Source: Tritrichomonas musculus
Taxonomy: Eukaryota; Parabasalia; Tritrichomonadida; Tritrichomonadidae
Direction of reading: 5' to 3'
NCBI GenBank assembly: GCA_039105265.1
Contig: JAPFFF010000008.1
Span: forward strand, 2,046,001 to 2,110,000
Length of the DNA: 64,000 nt
Numbering within the stretch: the first letter of the stretch is position 1; each line of letters starts with the position of its first letter. Of the stretch, positions 1 through 9,723 are shown in pieces. The notes beneath the pieces are model-generated. The model saw nothing but the letters and a program-made list of their open reading frames with translations, searched no databases and was not told the origin of the DNA. The position numbers and the translations under genes are program-made.

Positions 1-3000
1 GTCTCTTGATTTCAGATGTTCCACTGACGATCTTGTTGTTCAAGTTGTTGATTTCTGTTGTTTGGCTTGAAATCTTCGAGTTCAAGTTTGAGATTTGGCT
101 TGTCAAGTTGTCGTGATCTTGTTTGGCCTTGTTCTGTGTCTCTGTGATGACTGTGTTCAATCTCTTGCTTTCTGTTGTTAAGTTTGTTATCTTTGTGTTG
201 AGTGATGAAACTTCATTTGACAACTTTCTGTTCTCGTTAGTTAAGTTGTCGTGGTCTTGTTGTGCCTTGCGTTGGTTCTCAGAGATTGTGTTGTTCAAGT
301 TCTTGATCTCTGTTGTCATTGTTGTGATCTTTGTGTTGAGGTTGTTGATCTCAGATGTTTGTGAAGCAATCTTTGAGTTCAGGCTTGAGATTTGGTTGGT
401 CAAATTGTCGTGGTCTTGTTTGGCCTTCCTTTCTGTTTCTGAAACGACGTTGTTGAGACGAGATATTTCAGATGTCATTGTTGAAATCTTTGAATTGAGG
501 TTGGTGATTTCAGTTGACAATTTCTTGTTCTCGGCTGTTAGTTTGTCATGATCTTCCTTGGCCTTGCGTTGTGTCTCAGTGTTGACGCTGTTAAGACGAG
601 TGATTTCGCTTGTCATTGTTGAGATCTTTGAGTTCAAGCTGTTGATTGTGTTGGTCAAGCTGTCATGCTCTTGTTGAGCCTTGCGTTGTGTTTCAGAGAG
701 AGTTGACTTGAGTGTGCTGATTTCGGATGTCATTGATGAAATCTTCTGGTTGAGATTTGCGATTTCTGTTGTCAGTCTCTTGTTTTCAGCAGCCAAACTG
801 TCGTGGTCTTGTCTGGCCTTTCTTTCATTCTCTGGGATTGTTGAGTTGAGTCTGTTGAGTTCAGAAGTTAATTGAGAAATCTTTGAGTTCAGGTTGCTGA
901 TTTCAGTTGTCATTGATGAAACCTTTGTTGTAAGTGTTGAGTTTTGATTAGTTAATTTGTCATGCTCTTCCTTGGCTCTTCTTTGTGTCTCAGACAATTC
1001 TCTCTTGAGGCTCTCGATTTGGCTTGTGAGTGAATCGTGGTCTTGTTTGGCCTTCCTTTCTGTCTCTGAAACAACAGAGTTGAGTCTGCTGACTTCAGAG
1101 GATAACTTGTCATGATCGACTTGTGCATTCCTCTTTGTTTCTGAAAGTGTGTTGTTGAGACGTTCGATTTCAGAAGTCAAGGAAGTGATCTTTGATTTCA
1201 AATTTGTGTTTTCTGATATCAAACTTGTGATCTTTGTGTTCAAGCTGTTGATCTGTGAAGTTAAATGATCGTGTTCAAGTTGTGCTTTACGTTGTGACTC
1301 AGACAAATCTCTCTTGAGATGTTCGATCTCACCAGTCAGGTTGTCGTGGTCGAGCTGCGCCTTGCGTTGTGTGTCTGAAACGACGCCGTTGAGACGAGAG
1401 ACTTCAGCCGTGAGTTTGCTGTGGTCTTCTTGTGCTTTGCGTTCTGTTTCAGAGAGAGTCTTGTTCAAGGTTTCGATTTCAGCATTTAGCTTGGTGATTT
1501 GCGCTGTCAAGTGGTTGTGGTCGTCTTGAGCGTTCTTCTGTGTTTCGGACAATTCTTTGGTCAAACGTGTGATTTCACCGGTTAAGTGATCGTGGTCGAT
1601 TTTGGCCTGTCTTTGTGACTCTTCTAATTGCGATTTGATGTGCTGGTTCTCTGATGTCATCGTTGTGATCTTTGAGTTCAATGTTGTGATTGTCTGCGAC
1701 AGCTTGTCGTGGTCTTCTTGTGCCTTGCGCTGTGCTTCGGAGAGCTCCTTCTTGAGGCGATCGATTTCAGAAGTCAACTTGTTGTGATCTTCGAGTGAGT
1801 CTTTCTTGAGTTTCTCGATTTCAGCAGTCAGCTTGTTGTGGTCTTCTGCTGCCTTCGCCTGTGATGTTGTGAGTTCCTTCTTGAGGCGTTCAATTTCAGC
1901 CGTCAGTCTGTCGTGGTCCTGCTTGGCCGTCAGTTTGAATTGTGTGAATTCTTGCTCAATTTTAGTGCGGCTCGATTCTGACTCGGACAAAGCTTTCTTG
2001 AGGCGCTCGATTTCAGCTCTCAAGTTTTCGTTGTCTTTCTGTGATTCGCTCAACTTTGTTGTGAGCGTCTTGTTCTTCGCTTCTGACTCGGCCAAGAGTT
2101 TCTTCAAACGTTCGATTTCAGCCAACAAACCGTCGCGTTCTGCCTTTTCTTTGGCTTCTTCTTCAGCGCGCTGTTTGGCCAGTCTTTCTGCTTCAGCGCG
2201 TGCAGCAGCCTCTGCCTTTTCACGGGCCAGTCTTTCGGCTTCGGCTCTTGCTTCTGCTTCTGCCTTTTCTTTGGCTAAACGTTCTTCTTCAGCTTTTTCT
2301 TTGGCTAATCGGTCGGCCTCTTCTTTCTCATGTGCCAAACGATCTGCTTCAGCTTTCTCGCGAGCAAGTCTTTCTGCCTCTGCTCTTGCTTCAGCATCAG
2401 CTTTTTCTTTGGCTAATCGGTCGGCTTCAGCTTTTTCTTTCGCTAATCGGTCGGCCTCTTCTTTTGCGTGTGCGTCTCTGTCTTTGAGGTTTTCGAGGAC
2501 AACCTTGGCGGCAGCGAGTTGTGTAAGGAGGGTCTTCTCGTCGACTTTGTCGCCGCTGGCGGTTAAATCTTCTGGCATGACGTAAACTGGGATTCCGAGT
2601 TCTTCCATGACTTTGCACGCGAGCTGTGAGTTGTTTTCAACGTCGGCTGCATTCAGTGAGTAAAAGTTGATTTTGTCTGGGACGTATGAGTCGAGTAAGG
2701 CGCACATTGCAATTGAATATGGAGTGAATTTGTTAACGTTTGGGTAATTTGACGTGCGTCCAATGGCCCATTCGAGGATTGCGTTCTTGGCTGGTTTCTT
2801 GGCTGAGCTGTTGTCTTTGTCGTCTGTAACTGCATTTCCGATTGAATAATGTAAAATGAGTGACCAAACAAAACCAAGAATAAGTTTTTCGTTGTTATCG
2901 TTGATATCTTTGCCTGAGATACCGATGAGTTTGACACCGTCCTTCGTGAACATGTCAACTGATAAGTCGCAATTCATAACTTGATCAATATTTCGTTTTG

Positions 3001-3196
3001 GTGTCTTGGCCCATTTAACTGGGGCGTCTTTCTTTGTAAGAATTTGTGCAAGTTCGACAAGTGGTACACCGTTTGATAAATCTTTTGTGATTTCTCCAAT
3101 TTCGGAGCAATTGTTGCTTTTAAGCTGGCCGTTGACCCAACGTGTGAAAACTTTGATTTGGAGTGGGATCCAGTCATTAGCGTTAGATGTAGACAT
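1..3196 (-). CDS. CH-domain coiled-coil rod protein, 3' end outside window
   Basis: The frame opens at the ATG at 3196 (MSTSNANDWIPLQ) and stays open to the window edge, about 1065 codons. Residues ~8-115 and ~130-235 form two calponin-homology domains; the region LQIKVFTRWVN resembles an actin-binding CH1 start. A short alanine/lysine/glutamate-rich hinge of repeated KAEAERLAKEKA units follows, then a long heptad coiled coil. The paralogue at 3729-8855 has the same architecture and starts divergently 533 bp away, which suggests a local inverted duplication. By family this should be an actin-binding or cortical cytoskeletal rod, like alpha-actinin or fimbrin relatives. The exact role is unknown, and the C-terminus cannot be seen. 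Confidence 0.85.
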   Translation of the reverse strand, partial: MSTSNANDWIPLQIKVFTRWVNGQLKSNNCSEIGEITKDLSNGVPLVELAQILTKKDAPVKWAKTPKRNIDQVMNCDLSVDMFTKDGVKLIGISGKDINDNNEKLILGFVWSLILHYSIGNAVTDDKDNSSAKKPAKNAILEWAIGRTSNYPNVNKFTPYSIAMCALLDSYVPDKINFYSLNAADVENNSQLACKVMEELGIPVYVMPEDLTASGDKVDEKTLLTQLAAAKVVLENLKDRDAHAKEEADRLAKEKAEADRLAKEKADAEARAEAERLAREKAEADRLAHEKEEADRLAKEKAEEERLAKEKAEAEARAEAERLAREKAEAAARAEAERLAKQRAEEEAKEKAERDGLLAEIERLKKLLAESEAKNKTLTTKLSESQKDNENLRAEIERLKKALSESESSRTKIEQEFTQFKLTAKQDHDRLTAEIERLKKELTTSQAKAAEDHNKLTAEIEKLKKDSLEDHNKLTSEIDRLKKELSEAQRKAQEDHDKLSQTITTLNSKITTMTSENQHIKSQLEESQRQAKIDHDHLTGEITRLTKELSETQKNAQDDHNHLTAQITKLNAEIETLNKTLSETERKAQEDHSKLTAEVSRLNGVVSDTQRKAQLDHDNLTGEIEHLKRDLSESQRKAQLEHDHLTSQINSLNTKITSLISENTNLKSKITSLTSEIERLNNTLSETKRNAQVDHDKLSSEVSRLNSVVSETERKAKQDHDSLTSQIESLKRELSETQRRAKEEHDKLTNQNSTLTTKVSSMTTEISNLNSKISQLTSELNRLNSTIPENERKARQDHDSLAAENKRLTTEIANLNQKISSMTSEISTLKSTLSETQRKAQQEHDSLTNTINSLNSKISTMTSEITRLNSVNTETQRKAKEDHDKLTAENKKLSTEITNLNSKISTMTSEISRLNNVVSETERKAKQDHDNLTNQISSLNSKIASQTSEINNLNTKITTMTTEIKNLNNTISENQRKAQQDHDNLTNENRKLSNEVSSLNTKITNLTTESKRLNTVITETQNKAKQDHDNLTSQISNLNSKISSQTTEINNLNNKIVSGTSEIKR

Positions 3197-3728
3197 TTGT
3201 TTTTTAGTTAGATGTTTTAAAAAAAATGAAGTTAATCATTCCCTTTCCTTTTCGATTCATATAATTTATTGAAAGAGATAGTTTGAGAGGATTATTTTAT
3301 TTAACTGAAAATTGAGACAAATAAAAAAAAATAATGAATATCTTTCAAATATTGAAATGTGGTTTTGAAAATCAAATTTTTTATATAATATATAATACCT
3401 TTTTATATAAAAGAAAATATTATTTTCTAAATGCATAAATTAAATAATATTATAAAATATATGATTTTTAAATGTATAATAAAAGATATTTTGCGTAGAA
3501 AAAACATATATAATTAAAAAATAAATTGTTTATTTAGGTAGAAATTAAGAACTTATAAACAATTAACTATAGAAAAATCCAAATAATTTCAGAAAATTAT
3601 AAATAATAATGATAAACCTCTCAAATATTTGAGAATATATAGAAATTTTTTTAAACAAAATTATCAAGAAAAAAATAAATGGACAAACACATCATTTTTT
3701 ATTTTAAAAACAACAAACAAAACCACAA
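3197..3728. promoter_or_regulatory. Shared upstream region of two divergent CH-rod genes
   Basis: This 532-bp, extremely AT-rich spacer lies between the two start codons and must hold both promoters. It contains poly-A/T runs and many TATA-like strings, none of which I can single out. I saw no clear copy of the trichomonad initiator consensus next to either ATG. No coding potential is visible. Confidence 0.5.
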
Positions 3729-6700
3729 ATGAGTCTTACGAAAGTTGACAATGATTGGGTTCCTCTCCAAAAGAAAGTTTTCACAAGATGGGTCAATGCA
3801 CACCTCAACAATGCAGCCCCAGAAGTTGGAGATATCACCAAAGATTTATCAAATGGTGTAGCCCTTATAGAACTCGCAAAAATTCTCACCAAGAAAGACA
3901 CACCACGACCATGGAAGAAAGAACCAAAACGTAATGTCGATCAAGTCATGAACTGTGACTTGTCAGTCGACATGTTCACGAAAGACGGTGTCAAACTCAT
4001 CGGAATCTCAGGCAAAGATGTCAACGACAACAACGAGAAACTTATTCTTGGTTACATTTGGACGCTGATCTTGCACTATTCAATCGGCAACGCAGTTACA
4101 GACGACAAAGACAACAACGGCTCGTCGAAGAAGCCAGCCAAGAACGCGCTCCTCGAATGGGCCATTGGGCGCACATCGAACTATCCAAACATCGCCAAAT
4201 TCCAGCCATACGGACTGTCAATGTGCGCTCTGCTCGATTCTTACGTTCCAGACAGAATCAACTACTACAAACTCAATCCACAGGACGCACAGCACAACGC
4301 ACAACTCGCTGCTGATGTTATGAAAGAACTCGGAATCACAGTTTTCGTTTATCCAGACGATCTCGAAGCAAACAACGGAAACGTAGACGACAAGACACTC
4401 CTCACGCAACTCGCAGCTGCAAAGGTTGTCCTTGATAACTTGAAGGCTGCCCCAGCACCAACTCCAGCACCAGCACCAGTTGTTAAAGAAACAAAAACAG
4501 TTGTAGAAGACACGCATGCAAAAGAAGAAGCAGAAAGAATTGCTCGTGAAAAAGCTGAAGCTGAACGTTTAGCCAAAGAAAAAGCTGAGGCTGAAAGACT
4601 TGCAAAGGAAAAGGCAGAACAAGAAAGACTTTCCAAACAAAAAGCAGAACAAGAAAGACTTGCCAAGCAAAAGGCCGATGCAGATAGAATTGCACATGAA
4701 AAGGCTGAAGCAGAACGTCTTGCAAAGCAAAAAGCAGAACAAGAAAGAATTGCCCGTGAGAAGGCAGAACAAGACAGAATCGCCAAGCAAAAAGCTGAAC
4801 AGCAAAGAATCATTCATCAGCAAGAAGAACAACAGAGAATTCAGCGTCAAAAGATCGAACAAGAAAGAATTCAACGTGAACGCGCAGAGCAAGACAGACT
4901 CGCCAAGGAACGTGCCGAAGCACAAGCAAGAGCCGAGAAAGAACGAATTGCCCGTCAAAAGGCAGAACAAGAACGTCAGGCAATTGAACGTGCAGAGCAG
5001 CAACGTTTGGCACGTGAAAAGGCAGAAGCACAACGAATCGCCAAAGAAAAGGCTGCAGCCGATGCGAAAGCAGAAGAACGAAGAGTCTTGCAACGAAGAC
5101 TTGAGCAAGAAAAACTCGTTCGTGAAAAGGCTGACCAAGAACGTTTAGCCAAAGAAAAAGCAGAAGCAGAACGTCTTGCAGAAGCAGAAAGGATCGCCAA
5201 GCAAAAGGCAGAACAAGAAGCACGAGAAAAAGCAGATCAACTCGAGCGTGAAAAGTATGAAGCCGAGCGTATTGCACATGAAAAGTCGGACATTGAATCA
5301 CGTTATCAACATGAAGTTGCATCAAGAGAGCACGCAGAAAGCGAAATTCAACGTTTGAAGCAGCAATTAGATGAAGTTCAACATAATGCAGAAAAAGATC
5401 ACGACAACTTATCAACAGAAGTTGATCGTCTCAAGTGCGCTTTACTTGAAGCACAAGAGAATGCAAGAAATGATCACGACAACCTTTCACAGACAATCGA
5501 GCGTCTTCAAAGAGACGCAAAATTCGATCACGACAATCTTGCATCAGAAATCGAGCGTTTGAAGAAAGATTTGTCTGATTCGGAATCACGCGCAAATGAC
5601 TTATACAACAAGTTACAACAAGAACAACAAAACTCAAGAGCTGATCACGACAAACTCACGCAGACAATCGATCAAATGAAATTCGATGCCCAGAAAGATC
5701 ACGACAACTTGTCATCTGAAATTGATCGCTTAAAGCACGAATTGGCTGACACAGTTTCGCAAAAGAACAATCTTGCAGCTGAGCTCAAAGAGACGCAAAC
5801 GAGAGCTCAGCAAGATTGCGACAGACTCAATGCTGAAATTGATCGTGTCAGAAAAGAATCGCAAACAAATGTTGACCACCTTAACAGTGAAATTGATCAC
5901 CTCAAGAAGTCACTGACAGATTCAGAATCACGTTGCAATGAATTAAGAAGCACAGTATCACAGACACAGCAACAAGCCAAAGCTGATCACGACTCTCTTT
6001 CAGCACAAATTGAGAAGCTCAAGAAGGATGCAGCTGCTGATCATGCAAGCATGCTCAAAGAAAATGACGGACTTAAGAAACAAGTTGCTGATGCAGTTTC
6101 ACAGAAGAATGCTGTTTCAGCTACATTAGCTGACACACAAAAGAAGGCGCAAGCTGATCACGACAAGCTCACAGCAACAATCGAACAAACAAAGAAAGAC
6201 GCTGCTGCTGATCACGCCAAACTTGCTGCTGAAATTGATCGTATCAAGAAAGAAGCAGCTGCTGATCACGCCAACTTGACAAAGGAAATTGAGCACATGA
6301 AGAAGGAATTGGCTGATTCAGAAGCACGTGCCAATGAGCTAAGAAAGACAATTGATAGCAACCAGAAGCTTGCCAAAGCAGATCACGACAAACTTTCTGC
6401 ACAAATCGAAGCTCTCAAGAAGCAGCTGGCTGATGCCGTTGCACAAAAGAATGCTGTTGCTGCTACATTAGCTGACACACAAAAGAAGGCACAAGAAGAC
6501 CACAACAAGCTCACAGCAACAATCAAACAAATGAAGAAAGATGCTGCAGCAGATCACGCCAAACTTACAGCAACAATTGAACAAATGAAGAAAGATGCCG
6601 CTGCAGATCATACTGCTTTAACCGCTGAAATTGCTCGCATCAACAAAGAGGCAGCTGCTGATCACTCCCACCTCTGTGGCGAAATCGATCACGGCAAGAA

Positions 6701-8855
6701 AGCACTGGCTGACTCTGAATCACGCTGCAATGAATTAAGAAAGACACTCGACAACGCACAAAAGGCTGCCAAAGCTGATCATGACAAATTGGTCACTGAC
6801 ATTGAATGCGCCAAGAATGCAGCCAAAGCTGATCACGACAGAATGGCCTCTGAAATCACAAGTGTCAAGAATTCCGCCAAAGCTGAACAAGACAAACTTG
6901 CAGGCGACATTTCAAGACTCAACAAGTCACTGGCTGACTCACAGGCCAAGAATGCAGAGCTCACAAAGACATTGGCTGAAGCACAGCAAAAGGCACAGCA
7001 AGATCATGCTGCTCTTACACAGCAAATTGAGCAATTGAAGAGAGATGCAGAAACACAAAAAGCAAACTTCAACACAGAGCTTGCACGCGTCAAGAATGCA
7101 GCACAATCAGAGCACGACAACCTTTCAAACGAAATCAATCACCAGAAGCAGTTGCTGGCTGATTCAGAAGCTCACTGCAACGAATTAAGACGATCAGTTT
7201 CTGATGAACAACAACGCGCCAAAGCTGACCATGCCAACCTCAGTGCACAAATGGAAAGCATCAAGAGGGATGCAGCTGCTGATCGCAGCAAACTTTGCTC
7301 TGAAATTGACAGAGTCAAGAATGAAGCACAGAATGAAGCCAACCGCCTCAACAGCGAGATTGACAAATTAAGAAGCCAACTGTCAGCAACTGAATCACAG
7401 AAGAACGACCTCTCCAACAAGCTCGCATCAGCACAGCAACAGGCACAATCAGAGCACGACAGACTCACCTTTGAAATTGAAAACGCCAAGAATCAGGCTG
7501 CTGCTGACCGCGCCAACCTTTCGTCAGAAATCCAGCACTTGAAGCAGTCGTTGTCTGAGTCAGAGAAGCACTGCGACGAATTGAGAAACACAGTCTCGCA
7601 GACAGAAAAGCGTGCGCAAGACGACCACAGCAAGCTCATGGAGCAAATGGACAAAGTCAGAAGCGACGCACAGTCACAAATCAGCAGTCTCAATGGCCAA
7701 ATCGACAGCCTCAAAGGCCAATTGGCTGATGCTGTCGCACAAAAGACACAACTCGCAAGCCAGTTGGCCGCTGCTGAGAAGCAGGTACAGGCTGACCAGA
7801 CCAGATTCAATGCAGAAATCGAGAAGATGAGGAAGGATGCACAAGCTGACCACGACAACCTCGCGCACGAAGTTGAACGCGTCAGAAATGAATCAGAAAC
7901 AAAAATCACCAATCTAAACAACGAAATCGACCACCTCAAGAAGGCCCTGGCCGACTCAGAGCGCCGCTGCAACGAAGTCAAGAAGTCACTCGCTGATGCA
8001 CAAAAGGCAGCCAAAGCAGATCACGACTCACTCTGCGCACAAATCGAGAAACTCAAGAAGGACGCAGCTGCCGACCACGCCAAACTCGCTGCTGAAATCG
8101 CAAATCTCAAGAAGTCGTTGGCCGATGCAACCGCCAAGAATTCACAGCTCACAACAACGTTGGCAACAACACAGCAACGCGCCAAAGAAGAGCACGACAA
8201 ATTCACTGCCGAAATCGACCATCTCAAGAAGGACGCTGCTGCTGATCGTGCCAAACTCGCAGCCGAAATTGAAAGATTAAAGAAGGCATTAGCCGAAGCA
8301 GAAACAAGAGCCAAAGCTGACCACGACAAACTTGTTGCTCAAGTCGAACAAACCAAGAAAGATGCAGCTGCAGATCACGCTAAACTTTGCCAACAAATGG
8401 ACAAGGCCAAGGCCGATGCTAAAGCTGACCACGACAAGCTTTCCGCTGAAATTGAGCGCTTGAAGAAGCAGCTGGCTGATGCTCTCAGAAAGGCGCAAGA
8501 AGACAGCAACAAGAACTTGGCTGAAATTGAAAGATTGAAGAAATTGCTCGCTGAAACACAACAGAAGGCCAAGAAGGATCATGATGACCTCTCTTCTGAA
8601 ATTGAACGTCTCAAGAAGTCACTTGCAGACACACAAAAGAAGGCCAAAGAAGATCACGACAAACTTTCCGCTGAAATTGAACGCTTAAGGAAACAATTGG
8701 GCGACACAATCCTCAAGGCGAAGAAGGATCACGATGACTTAATGAACTTGATTGAACGTTACAAGAAGGGATTAGTTGACATTGATGATGTCGTTGATGA
8801 CACACTTACTGATCCAAAGGGAGGAGTTCGCCAAAGCAAATCAAACTTTGTTTAA
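3729..8855 (+). CDS. CH-domain giant coiled-coil rod protein (1708 aa)
   Basis: Starts MSLTKVDNDWVPLQKKVFTRW. Two calponin-homology domains occupy residues ~10-115 and ~135-240, the second around LLEWAIGRTSNYPN. A proline/alanine hinge (APAPTPAPAPV, ~245) comes next. Residues ~260-540 are KAEQERLAKEKA-type charged helix. From ~560 to ~1680 there are repeated units built on DHDKLSAEIERLKK, ADSESRCNELRK and similar blocks, a long parallel coiled coil. The tail is short (GGVRQSKSNFV). The architecture matches actin-binding cytoskeletal rods; filament cross-linking or a trichomonad cytoskeletal structure is inference. The internal repeats are similar at DNA level, so unequal recombination could change the rod length. 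It is a divergent paralogue of the gene at 1-3196. Confidence 0.9.
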   Translation: MSLTKVDNDWVPLQKKVFTRWVNAHLNNAAPEVGDITKDLSNGVALIELAKILTKKDTPRPWKKEPKRNVDQVMNCDLSVDMFTKDGVKLIGISGKDVNDNNEKLILGYIWTLILHYSIGNAVTDDKDNNGSSKKPAKNALLEWAIGRTSNYPNIAKFQPYGLSMCALLDSYVPDRINYYKLNPQDAQHNAQLAADVMKELGITVFVYPDDLEANNGNVDDKTLLTQLAAAKVVLDNLKAAPAPTPAPAPVVKETKTVVEDTHAKEEAERIAREKAEAERLAKEKAEAERLAKEKAEQERLSKQKAEQERLAKQKADADRIAHEKAEAERLAKQKAEQERIAREKAEQDRIAKQKAEQQRIIHQQEEQQRIQRQKIEQERIQRERAEQDRLAKERAEAQARAEKERIARQKAEQERQAIERAEQQRLAREKAEAQRIAKEKAAADAKAEERRVLQRRLEQEKLVREKADQERLAKEKAEAERLAEAERIAKQKAEQEAREKADQLEREKYEAERIAHEKSDIESRYQHEVASREHAESEIQRLKQQLDEVQHNAEKDHDNLSTEVDRLKCALLEAQENARNDHDNLSQTIERLQRDAKFDHDNLASEIERLKKDLSDSESRANDLYNKLQQEQQNSRADHDKLTQTIDQMKFDAQKDHDNLSSEIDRLKHELADTVSQKNNLAAELKETQTRAQQDCDRLNAEIDRVRKESQTNVDHLNSEIDHLKKSLTDSESRCNELRSTVSQTQQQAKADHDSLSAQIEKLKKDAAADHASMLKENDGLKKQVADAVSQKNAVSATLADTQKKAQADHDKLTATIEQTKKDAAADHAKLAAEIDRIKKEAAADHANLTKEIEHMKKELADSEARANELRKTIDSNQKLAKADHDKLSAQIEALKKQLADAVAQKNAVAATLADTQKKAQEDHNKLTATIKQMKKDAAADHAKLTATIEQMKKDAAADHTALTAEIARINKEAAADHSHLCGEIDHGKKALADSESRCNELRKTLDNAQKAAKADHDKLVTDIECAKNAAKADHDRMASEITSVKNSAKAEQDKLAGDISRLNKSLADSQAKNAELTKTLAEAQQKAQQDHAALTQQIEQLKRDAETQKANFNTELARVKNAAQSEHDNLSNEINHQKQLLADSEAHCNELRRSVSDEQQRAKADHANLSAQMESIKRDAAADRSKLCSEIDRVKNEAQNEANRLNSEIDKLRSQLSATESQKNDLSNKLASAQQQAQSEHDRLTFEIENAKNQAAADRANLSSEIQHLKQSLSESEKHCDELRNTVSQTEKRAQDDHSKLMEQMDKVRSDAQSQISSLNGQIDSLKGQLADAVAQKTQLASQLAAAEKQVQADQTRFNAEIEKMRKDAQADHDNLAHEVERVRNESETKITNLNNEIDHLKKALADSERRCNEVKKSLADAQKAAKADHDSLCAQIEKLKKDAAADHAKLAAEIANLKKSLADATAKNSQLTTTLATTQQRAKEEHDKFTAEIDHLKKDAAADRAKLAAEIERLKKALAEAETRAKADHDKLVAQVEQTKKDAAADHAKLCQQMDKAKADAKADHDKLSAEIERLKKQLADALRKAQEDSNKNLAEIERLKKLLAETQQKAKKDHDDLSSEIERLKKSLADTQKKAKEDHDKLSAEIERLRKQLGDTILKAKKDHDDLMNLIERYKKGLVDIDDVVDDTLTDPKGGVRQSKSNFV

Positions 8856-9640
8856 ATATAGAAATATAGATATTATCATGGAATAAAAATATAGATTTTT
8901 TATTATATTTTCATCTTTCTTCCTTATTCTTCTTTGTATTTCTTATGTCTATTATTTTCTCAAAAAACTCTTGTTCTTTCTCATATTTTTAGGTCTTATT
9001 AATTACATGAATTAATTTTGATCACAAAAAATTTTTTGTTTTAAGAGAAAAGACTTTACGACCACCTTACACCTTAACTTTTGGGAAAGAGAATGAAAAA
9101 TTTTTTAAGACAATTATAATAAAAAAAAAAATTACCTTAACTTTTGGGAAGGAGTAAATTACAAAGTAAAAAAATCACTAACTTTTCAATTTTTTACAAT
9201 TTTTGTATTAAATATATTGGTATAATTCGAATTTTGAATCTTTCTGAAAGTCGACTGTTTTTAGCAATTTTTTTCATGTTCAAAGGAATTGAAACTCGAA
9301 TTTCACAGAAAATATCTAGATAAGAATTTACATCTAGATGATGAAGAGAATATAATAGAATTGAACATATTTCGTGGTAAAACAAATTGTAATTGAGGTA
9401 TTAATGAATGAATATTATAATAAACCTTGATCATTTACCAAATATTATTTAATTGATATTACTTTAATTCGAAAATTTATTCTTAAATGTTATTTTTAGA
9501 AAAATCATATGTAAAATAAGATATATTTAAAATTATTATTACAAAATATCACCACTTCTTTTTTTGTTTTTGAAAAAAACTTTTTTAATAAAAATACGTT
9601 TTTTTATTTTTGTGATTGTGAGGAAAATTGCTCTTTTCAA
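8856..9640 (+). other. AT-rich spacer with repeated motif
   Basis: No gene is visible. The motif CTTAACTTTTGGGAA occurs at ~9074-9088 and again at 9136-9150. The second copy is extended to 20 bp and has an exact inverted partner inside the next gene (listed separately). The rest is A/T-run sequence. Confidence 0.5.
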
Positions 9641-9723
9641 ATGATACTTATTATTATTCAAACAGTATCTTTGAATTCTGGATTAATACATTTTTCTGGA
9701 ATAACTCCTTCCCAAAAGTTAAG
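9136..9723. repeat. 20-bp perfect inverted repeat spanning a start codon
   Basis: The 20 bases at 9136-9155 (CTTAACTTTTGGGAAGGAGT) are the exact reverse complement of 9704-9723. The right arm lies about 20 codons inside the BspA-like ORF, and a third, shorter direct copy lies at ~9074. The arms may mark the ends of a small inserted element that now supplies the gene's 5' end, or a regulatory motif. I see no clear target duplication. Confidence 0.5.

Noticed and set aside
123-2585. Plus-strand ORFs at the window start
   Set aside because: They lie antisense to the open minus-strand CH-rod frame and have shadow composition (Ser/Leu/Phe/Val).
4349-5415. Minus-strand ORFs opposite the CH-rod gene
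   Set aside because: Cys/Phe/Leu/Ser-rich shadows of the KAEAERLAKEKA repeats; no independent start context or domain.
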